Below, piece by piece: positions 24,418-30,164 of a stretch of 30,164 nt of DNA (position 1 is the stretch's first letter; every line of letters begins with the position of its first letter). Source of the stretch: Acidobacteriota bacterium (GTDB lineage Bacteria; Acidobacteriota; Terriglobia; Acidiferrales; UBA7541); the NCBI GenBank assembly GCA_003161495.1, contig PMOP01000454.1:3771-33934 (forward strand), written 5' to 3'. A program made the position numbers and the translations under genes. The notes under the pieces were generated by a model. It had not been told where the DNA came from and made no database searches. It saw only the letters and a program-made list of their open reading frames with translations.

Positions 24418-25377
24418 ATGGAAAATAGAATGCTTTCAGGCACGATGGCCGCAGCCGCGCGTTATCCCTGCCCTGTGCCCGTGATTTGCCCAGGATGCCG
24501 CGGCGAATTGGACTTGACCGGGAAAGCAATTCGCTGCGCTCGATGCGGCAGCGTGTTTCACCGCGTTGGCGGGTTTCCCGATTTGATCGTCGGGGATCGA
24601 TTTGAGGATGCCACCACAAAAGATAAAATGTTGTACGAGGAAAATTCAAACACATACACCACGCGCAATTACTGGATTCCCCTGTTTCAACGCCTGTGGG
24701 GCAACCAGACTCGTCCACCCCGGCTGCTTTCCGTGGGTTGCGGAATCGGCATCGACGTGGATTTGCTCGCGGAGAAAAACTTCGAGTGCATTGGGATCGA
24801 TTGCGGGAATCGCACGGGTTTCTGGGAGAGGCGCAAGCATCCGGAGCGCTTGCTGCTCGCGAACGGAATGAATTTGCCATTTGAAGAAGCGAGTTTCGAT
24901 GGCGTGTTTTGCGGTTGTGTATTTCCCCATGTGGGCGTTGTGGGCGATTCGTACCAGGTCACACCGAAATATCGCGATGACCGGCTGCGTCTGGCGCGCG
25001 AGATGACGCGAGTCTTGCGCCCCGGCGGCAAGATTCTGGTCAGCAGCCCGAACCGGCACTTCCCTTTCGATTTATTTCACGATCGCGCCGAAGGAAGCTA
25101 TAAGCCGCGCCTCAACTCACCCATGAGTCCATTTTTGCTTTCGCACGGTGACTACCGCTGGCTCTTTCAGGAATCAGGCTGCACCACGACGAATCTTCAG
25201 CCGGTTCACGATTATTGGGGATTTATTCGCAGCAAGCATTCGCTAAAGGGTCGGCTGGCGGGCGCGTTGCCGCAATTCGTTTTCTGGCTGGTCTCGCAAC
25301 CGGGAGCGCGGTGGCTTCTGAATTCGCCGCTCAATCCGTGGCTCGTGGTGCTGGCGCAAAAACCGGTGGCTTCGTGA
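24418..25377 (+). CDS. SAM-dependent methyltransferase with N-terminal zinc-ribbon
   Basis: The protein has 319 residues. A Trm112-like zinc-ribbon is present at the N-terminus: C24/C27 (CPGC) and C40/C43 (CARC). The class I methyltransferase domain follows, with motif I LLSVGCGIGIDVDLL near residue 103 and the post-I acidic residue in CIGIDCGN. ALREMTRVLRPGG-like text appears as AREMTRVLRPGGKILVSSPN. Such proteins methylate sugars or lipids in EPS clusters. The ATG at 24418 has AAGGAAG upstream. The next gene begins with a GTG overlapping its stop by 4 nt (GTGA). The substrate is unknown. Confidence 0.88.
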   Translation: MENRMLSGTMAAAARYPCPVPVICPGCRGELDLTGKAIRCARCGSVFHRVGGFPDLIVGDRFEDATTKDKMLYEENSNTYTTRNYWIPLFQRLWGNQTRPPRLLSVGCGIGIDVDLLAEKNFECIGIDCGNRTGFWERRKHPERLLLANGMNLPFEEASFDGVFCGCVFPHVGVVGDSYQVTPKYRDDRLRLAREMTRVLRPGGKILVSSPNRHFPFDLFHDRAEGSYKPRLNSPMSPFLLSHGDYRWLFQESGCTTTNLQPVHDYWGFIRSKHSLKGRLAGALPQFVFWLVSQPGARWLLNSPLNPWLVVLAQKPVAS

Positions 25378-27845
25378 TCAAAACGTTTCAAGGCTGCACG
25401 GCTCCGCTGAAGCGCTTCGTGCTCGCTCTTGCTCTTTGCCTGGCACTCGGGGCGTCGGCGCATGCTACGGTCAAATTTGTTGGAAATGTGAGCACTACTA
25501 TACCGGGACAAGACATGGTGGACTTCACCCTGGATTCGGGAGCGGTGGCAAGGGTTCAGATGATGGCTCCAGATCTGGCGCGGGTGCGAGTGAATCCGAG
25601 CGGAACGCTCACTACGCTTACTTCCGGAGCGATCGCGCCCACCGGGCTTAGTGCGCCGGGCACAACCATTACCGATTCCACAGCAGTAACGTTCCTGCAG
25701 ACCGCGCAGATGCTGGTGATTGTCCAAAAAAAGCCGTTTCAGGTTTTTATGCTGCGCAGCGACAACAGCTTGATTCTTGCTGATTTGCCTAATCCCGTGG
25801 GTTGGGACACGACGAGCGGTTTGATTTTTGCCCAAAAGCTTGCGCCTGCCACGGAACATTATTTCGGCCTCGGGATGCTCGGCGGGCCGCTTGACCGTCG
25901 CGGGCGCCAGTACACGCTGGCCAATCAGAGCGTGGCGGCATACGGAGAATTTTCCGATCCGTTGTACGCCAGCTATCCTTTTTATTACGGCCTCAACAAT
26001 GGAAAAGCCTACGGCGTTTTCCTCGATAATCCGGCCACACCTTTTTTCAATATGGATTCGGGACAATTTACTGGCGTCGTGACATTCGGTGCTGCGCAAG
26101 GCGAGCTGGATTATTACGTGATGGCTGGTCCTGACCCGTCTCAAGTCGCGGGGACCTACGCCGAGTTGACCGGGTTCGCGCCATTGCCGCCCAAATGGAC
26201 GCTCGGATACCAGCAGTCTGGGTTTGGGTACAAGTCCGAAGCGCAGTTGCTCGCCGCAGCCCAGACGTTCCGCAGTTCGCTGATTCCCTGCGACGCACTC
26301 TATTTTGATTTGTTTTATGAAAACAATCTCCATATTTTTACGTATGACCCGGTGGCGTTTCCTACTCCACAGGCGATGAATCAGACGCTCGATCAGAGCG
26401 GCTTCAAACGGGTGGCCATATTCGATTCGGCGCTCAACACCGCGGATCCGCTCTATTCTCCTCTTTCCTCGAGCGGATTCTTTCTTGGTGACGGGACAGG
26501 ACATTCCCTGGTGGCTTCCACATTCATTGGCCCCGCAAGCTTTCTGGATTTCAGTCAGACCCAGGTTCTCAATTGGTACGAACCGTGGCTCGGTTCGTTC
26601 CTGCAAAGCGGGATCACCGCCGTCTGGAATGATATGGACGAGCCGTGGGCAAACTATATTCCCAACGCAGTGTACGGCTTTAATGGGCAGCCACGTACGG
26701 ACATGCAGGCGAGGAATCTGTACGCGCTGCAGCAATCTTCGGCAAGTTATGCGGCTCAGCAGCAGGCGAATCCAAACGGCCGGCCGTGGGTTCTTACCGC
26801 GCCGGGTTATTCGGGAATCCAGCGCTATGCGGCTGGATTTAGCGGGGACACGCTCAGCACGTTCGACAGCTTGCGGGTGAGCCTCGAAATAAGCATCCAC
26901 ATGGGACTGAGCGGCCAAATTCAATTTGGACATGATGTCGGGGGATTTCTCGGTTCGCCTTCGGCAGAACTTTACATTCGCTGGCTCGAGTTTGGCAGCT
27001 ACATTCCATTTTTTCGGACGCATTCTTTTGATTTGACGACGCCACGTGCGCCTTGGATCTACGGCGAGCCATACACCACGATGGCGCAATCGATCATCAA
27101 TCAACGCTATCGCATGCTTCCCTACCTGTACGCTCTCGCGGAGGCTTCTTCGCGCACGGGCTCGGCCATGCTCGCGCCGCTGTTTTATTATTTTCCGTCC
27201 GATGCGCAGACCTACACGCAGAGTCAGGAATTCATGCTGGGCCCCTCACTTCTTGTGGCGCCGGTCATTCAGCAAGGCGCAACCACTCTCACCGCCTATC
27301 TTCCGGCCGGAAGTAACTGGATCGACTACTACAGCGACACAAATTACGCTGGCGGCCAGGCGGCAACCGTAAATGCTCCGCTCGAAAGGATTCCGGTGTT
27401 CGTGCGCGCAGGCGCCATTCTTCCTGGAGGGCCGCAACTGCAATTTGTGGATGATACCTCCTCCGCGCCGATGGTCACGCTGGACGTGTACCCGGGCCCC
27501 GACACTTCTTTCACTCTTTATGAGGATAATGGCTCAACGCTCGACTATAAGAACGGCGCGTTTCTGCGAACTCAGATCAGCAAGTCGACGACTTCCACGG
27601 GCTCGCTCTTGCAAATTCAACGGGAGCAAGGAAGTTGGGTTCCCCCGGCACGGCCAATTTGGACCACGTTGCATAATGTGAATGCACCCTCCGGGGTTTC
27701 GCTGAACGGCACCGCGTTGCCGCAAGCGTCCGCCGAATCCAATCTGGCGAGCATGACACAGGGTTGGTTTTACAGCAGCAGTAACAGCCGTCTCATCGTT
27801 TTGGTACAGGATGCCGCGACGCAAACCATCTCCATTCAGAACTGA
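25374..27845 (+). CDS. Secreted glycoside hydrolase family 31 enzyme
   Basis: The protein has about 823 residues. A signal peptide (residues 1-31, LALALCLALGASAHA) is followed by the GH31 N-terminal beta-domain and a TIM-barrel. The catalytic nucleophile is D420 in AVWNDMDEP, and the acid/base residue is probably D492 in FSGDTLSTFDSL. GHDVGGF and YIPFFRTHSFD are further GH31 signatures; C-terminal beta-domains complete the fold. The family contains alpha-glucosidases, alpha-xylosidases and related enzymes; specificity is not clear. I chose the GTG at 25374 (GTGA overlap with the methyltransferase stop) because it places the signal peptide at the start; the frame runs back to 25215. A hydrolase in an EPS operon may trim or release polymer. 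Confidence 0.93.
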   Translation: MIKTFQGCTAPLKRFVLALALCLALGASAHATVKFVGNVSTTIPGQDMVDFTLDSGAVARVQMMAPDLARVRVNPSGTLTTLTSGAIAPTGLSAPGTTITDSTAVTFLQTAQMLVIVQKKPFQVFMLRSDNSLILADLPNPVGWDTTSGLIFAQKLAPATEHYFGLGMLGGPLDRRGRQYTLANQSVAAYGEFSDPLYASYPFYYGLNNGKAYGVFLDNPATPFFNMDSGQFTGVVTFGAAQGELDYYVMAGPDPSQVAGTYAELTGFAPLPPKWTLGYQQSGFGYKSEAQLLAAAQTFRSSLIPCDALYFDLFYENNLHIFTYDPVAFPTPQAMNQTLDQSGFKRVAIFDSALNTADPLYSPLSSSGFFLGDGTGHSLVASTFIGPASFLDFSQTQVLNWYEPWLGSFLQSGITAVWNDMDEPWANYIPNAVYGFNGQPRTDMQARNLYALQQSSASYAAQQQANPNGRPWVLTAPGYSGIQRYAAGFSGDTLSTFDSLRVSLEISIHMGLSGQIQFGHDVGGFLGSPSAELYIRWLEFGSYIPFFRTHSFDLTTPRAPWIYGEPYTTMAQSIINQRYRMLPYLYALAEASSRTGSAMLAPLFYYFPSDAQTYTQSQEFMLGPSLLVAPVIQQGATTLTAYLPAGSNWIDYYSDTNYAGGQAATVNAPLERIPVFVRAGAILPGGPQLQFVDDTSSAPMVTLDVYPGPDTSFTLYEDNGSTLDYKNGAFLRTQISKSTTSTGSLLQIQREQGSWVPPARPIWTTLHNVNAPSGVSLNGTALPQASAESNLASMTQGWFYSSSNSRLIVLVQDAATQTISIQN

Positions 27846-27859
27846 CCGGGAAATTTAAA

Positions 27860-28951
27860 ATGACATCGCCAGATTCCATGAGACTGCGATATAGCAGCCA
27901 GACAAATTATTGGCGCGCCGCCGATCCCGCGCTAAGAGAATTTTATCGGGGACGCAAAGTGCTGGTGATCGGGGCCGACGGATTTCTAGGAACGAACTGC
28001 GTCGAAGCGCTGAAGGCGCTGGATGCGGAGATTTCGATCGTCACCCGTCGGGCCCAGCCGAGAGTTGCGGATTTTCCCGGAATCGTTTTTCGAGGCGACA
28101 TACGCGATCCCAAGCTGGTCCAAGCGGCGGTGGAAGGGCAAGAGATTATCGTGGATTTTCTAGGCGTTGCCGGTGCCGTGGACAGCAACCGCGATCCAAA
28201 CGCCAACCTTGACGAAGAACTCCGCGCCCACCTGTCAATTTTCCATGCGTGCGCAGTCAGCCGGCCATCGCCCGTGGTTTTGTTTTGCAGTTCGCGCCTC
28301 GTGTTCGGCGCGCCGAGATATTTGCCTGTAGATGAAAACCATCCGCTCGCCCCAGGCAGCATTTACGCACTACACAAAGTTACCGCCGAAAAATACCTCG
28401 AGCTTTTTGCCGAGACGAAGGGATTGCGGTCCTGCGTGTTGCGGCTCTCCAATCCCTACGGGCCCAATCAGGCAGAAGGGCAGCGAGGCTACGGAATTAT
28501 CAATCTGTTCCTGCGCAATGCGGCACGGGGAAAGCCGATAAAACTTTACGGAGACGGCCGGCAGAAACGCGACTACGTTCACGTGGACGATGTGCTCGGA
28601 GCATTCCTACCCTGCGCCATGAACCAAAAATGCCACGGACAAATATTTAATTTTGGCGGGCGCACAGCGATCAGCTTGCGCGAGGCCGCGGAATTGATCG
28701 CACAGCTTGCGGGCGGCGTCCGCGTCGTCTTCGAACCTTGGCCGGCGGATTATCGGGCGGTGGAAACGGGCGACTATGCCACGGACTTCCGCAAGATTGA
28801 TTCATTCCTTAGTTTGCAGGCGCAACGTCCACTGGAAGAGGGATTCCTCGAAGTATTGAATTCGTACCGCTTCGAGAAGTCAGAGTCTGCGTTTGAGGCC
28901 AGCGCCGCAGCTGGCAGTTCCAGAGTCATGACGGAGGGACTCAACAGATGA
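27860..28951 (+). CDS. NAD-dependent sugar epimerase/dehydratase (extended SDR)
   Basis: The protein has 363 residues. The Rossmann motif GADGFLGTN lies near residue 36. The catalytic Y169xxxK173 (YALHK) and the serine strand LFCSSRLVFG are present, as is the C-terminal substrate region GDGRQKRDYVHVDDVLGA. Members convert nucleotide sugars (epimerisation, dehydration or reduction). It follows the GH31 gene by 14 nt and overlaps the next gene in an ATGA junction. Together with the neighbouring nucleotidyltransferase it probably makes an unusual activated sugar for the polymer; the exact reaction is not fixed by sequence. Confidence 0.9.
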   Translation: MTSPDSMRLRYSSQTNYWRAADPALREFYRGRKVLVIGADGFLGTNCVEALKALDAEISIVTRRAQPRVADFPGIVFRGDIRDPKLVQAAVEGQEIIVDFLGVAGAVDSNRDPNANLDEELRAHLSIFHACAVSRPSPVVLFCSSRLVFGAPRYLPVDENHPLAPGSIYALHKVTAEKYLELFAETKGLRSCVLRLSNPYGPNQAEGQRGYGIINLFLRNAARGKPIKLYGDGRQKRDYVHVDDVLGAFLPCAMNQKCHGQIFNFGGRTAISLREAAELIAQLAGGVRVVFEPWPADYRAVETGDYATDFRKIDSFLSLQAQRPLEEGFLEVLNSYRFEKSESAFEASAAAGSSRVMTEGLNR

Positions 28952-29931
28952 TCGACATGAAAGAATTCCAGGGAGCGATCCTGGCCGCGGGTCGGGGAAG
29001 CCGCATGGCTCCCTTCAGCGAGAGCTATCCCAAGCCCATCCTGCCTGTCGGCAACAAGCCTCTCATCGAGCGCCAGATCGAAACCATGAAGGAACTGGGC
29101 ATTCGCGAAATTACGATATTGATCGGCCATAAAGGATTCCAGATTTCCAAGGTGCTCGGTGACGGAAGCCGGCTCGGGGTGTCCATCACCTACGTGGAAC
29201 AGACGAGCGCTCTGGGAATCGCGCACGCGGTCGGCAGGCTCGAAGCACAAATCCAGAAACCCTTCCTGCTATTTTTGGGCGACATCTTCTTCGTCGCCGA
29301 GGACATGGCACGGATGTTTGAGTTGTACAGGCAACAGGGCGGAGGCGCCGTGCTGGGCGCGAAAGAAGAAGACGACCCGAAGTTAATCCAGAACAATTTT
29401 TCGATCGCTCTTTCACCCGACGGTTTTGCCACACGCGTCGTGGAAAAACCCAGGCACGCGACCAACCGGCTCAAGGGCGTGGGAGTTTATCTGTTTGACT
29501 TGACCGTGTTCGATGCCATCCGCCGAACCCCTCGCACGGCGATGCGCGATGAATACGAAATCACCGATTCCATTCAAGTGATGATCCAGGATGGCCTGCC
29601 CGTCAGGCCGTGCACCTGCATTAAACAAGATATCAACATGACGTCGCCGGCCGATTTGCTCCGCTGCAACCTTCTGCTGGCGTCCTCGATGCCGGCGGAG
29701 TCGATGATCGGCCTGGATACCTCGCTGCACCAGCAAGCGCGAGTAAGCAATTCCGTGATTGGCAAAAATGTGATCGTCCGAAATCCGATTCCCATCACGA
29801 ATTCCCTGATCTTTGACAACACCGATGTCGATTCCACCAGCGGCTTCCAGAATTTTATTCTCACGCCGGATTGCATCGTGGATTGTAATCACTCCATCCA
29901 GAACGGTCACATTCATGGCCAACGAATTTAA
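28948..29931 (+). CDS. Sugar-1-phosphate nucleotidyltransferase with hexapeptide-like tail
   Basis: The protein has 327 residues. The nucleotidyltransferase fold is clear from AILAAGRGSRMAPFSESYPKPILPVGNKPL (the first 20 residues of this stretch carry the nucleotide site), then the metal region LLFLGDIFFV. The C-terminal ~80 residues contain left-handed beta-helix-like repeats (SVIGKNVIVRNP, then ITNSLIFDNTDVDS). It is clearly different from RmlA at 8232-9167: the GG before the loop is AG and there is a helix tail. It activates a sugar-1-phosphate for the adjacent epimerases. The ATG overlaps the preceding stop (ATGA), and the next gene starts 17 nt before its own stop. Confidence 0.88.
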   Translation: MIDMKEFQGAILAAGRGSRMAPFSESYPKPILPVGNKPLIERQIETMKELGIREITILIGHKGFQISKVLGDGSRLGVSITYVEQTSALGIAHAVGRLEAQIQKPFLLFLGDIFFVAEDMARMFELYRQQGGGAVLGAKEEDDPKLIQNNFSIALSPDGFATRVVEKPRHATNRLKGVGVYLFDLTVFDAIRRTPRTAMRDEYEITDSIQVMIQDGLPVRPCTCIKQDINMTSPADLLRCNLLLASSMPAESMIGLDTSLHQQARVSNSVIGKNVIVRNPIPITNSLIFDNTDVDSTSGFQNFILTPDCIVDCNHSIQNGHIHGQRI

Positions 29932-30164
29932 ACACGTGTGCGTTACCGGCGGAGCGGGCTTCATTGGGTCGCATGTGGTGGAGGCGCTACTCCGCAAACG
30001 CGTCGGCGTGACTGTGCTCGACAACCTGAGCGTGGGCAGAAGAGAAAATGTTCCTTCGGGCGTCCCCATCGTAGTTGGAGACATTCTGGATCCGGAATTC
30101 GTGGCCGATATCCTGTCCGGCTGCGACGTGGTTTTTCACCTGGCCGCTCGCGTCGCCATACGCT
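29915..30164 (+). CDS. NAD-dependent epimerase/dehydratase, 5' part only (cut by window end)
   Basis: Reading from the ATG at 29915, 83 codons are visible: HVCVTGGAGFIGSHVVEALL, which is the classic Rossmann NAD site, then VLDNLSVGRRENVP and VVFHLAARVAI. This is the N-terminus of an extended SDR of the GalE/UDP-glucose 4-epimerase type. The ORF runs off the right edge, so catalytic residues cannot be seen. It overlaps the nucleotidyltransferase gene by 17 nt and continues the sugar-activation part of the operon. Confidence 0.88.
   Translation, partial: MANEFKHVCVTGGAGFIGSHVVEALLRKRVGVTVLDNLSVGRRENVPSGVPIVVGDILDPEFVADILSGCDVVFHLAARVAIR

Noticed and set aside
25212..27104. Long open frame (630 codons) on the minus strand inside the GH31 gene
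   Set aside because: It lies wholly antisense to a gene with a signal peptide and intact catalytic motifs. Its translation is rich in Arg/His/Cys with no recognisable domain, as expected for a shadow frame in GC-rich DNA.

Overview
The window is a chromosomal exopolysaccharide (EPS) locus from a Gram-negative, soil-type bacterium. It includes a periplasmic/outer-membrane export protein without a lipobox, Wzz-type co-polymerases and secreted proteins with Sec signals. The mix of UpxY/RfaH-like antiterminator, ExeA-like AAA ATPase, CapB-like kinase, PilZ and LuxR regulators, and very long Asp-box (BNR) repeat proteins, with moderate GC and many TTG/GTG starts, suggests Acidobacteriota (Terriglobia-like). 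That placement is an inference; no rRNA or marker gene is present.

Left part (minus strand, about 119-6972): a regulatory and assembly module. In transcription order it holds a PilZ protein, a NusG/UpxY-type antiterminator, an AAA ATPase with a C-terminal membrane anchor, a Wzz/GumC co-polymerase, a CapB-like kinase domain protein with unusual nucleotide-binding motifs, a PAS-LuxR regulator and a second PilZ protein. It resembles the EpsG/ExeA/Wzz trio of exosortase-linked EPS loci, but no exosortase lies in the window. A LuxR-type regulator on the plus strand (7464-8156) and rmlA on the minus strand (8232-9167) follow.

Middle (about 9269-11260): an intact IS200/IS605-type element (tnpA + tnpB, end hairpins, probable TTGAT target motif) sits between rmlA and a regulatory region. 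That region contains three evenly built CGGGG-N8-CCCC dyads followed by a good sigma-54 promoter (GG-N10-GC). The promoter explains why the small downstream protein most likely starts at the TTG at 11261.

Right part (plus strand, 11261 to window end): the EPS synthesis and export operon. It holds a small winged-helix-like protein, rmlB, a B12-type radical SAM enzyme, Wzx flippase, Wza-like export protein, second Wzz, a 28-unit Asp-box beta-propeller protein, Wzy/ligase, GT2 glycosyltransferase, methyltransferase, secreted GH31 glycosidase, SDR epimerase, sugar nucleotidyltransferase, and a further SDR epimerase cut by the window end. From wzx onward most junctions overlap by 1-17 nt, so the genes are probably translated as one coupled unit. 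Together they make nucleotide sugars (RmlA/RmlB and the last three genes), assemble and modify repeat units (GT2, methyltransferase), flip and polymerise them (Wzx, Wzy, Wzz) and export them (Wza). The secreted propeller and GH31 proteins may bind or trim the product.
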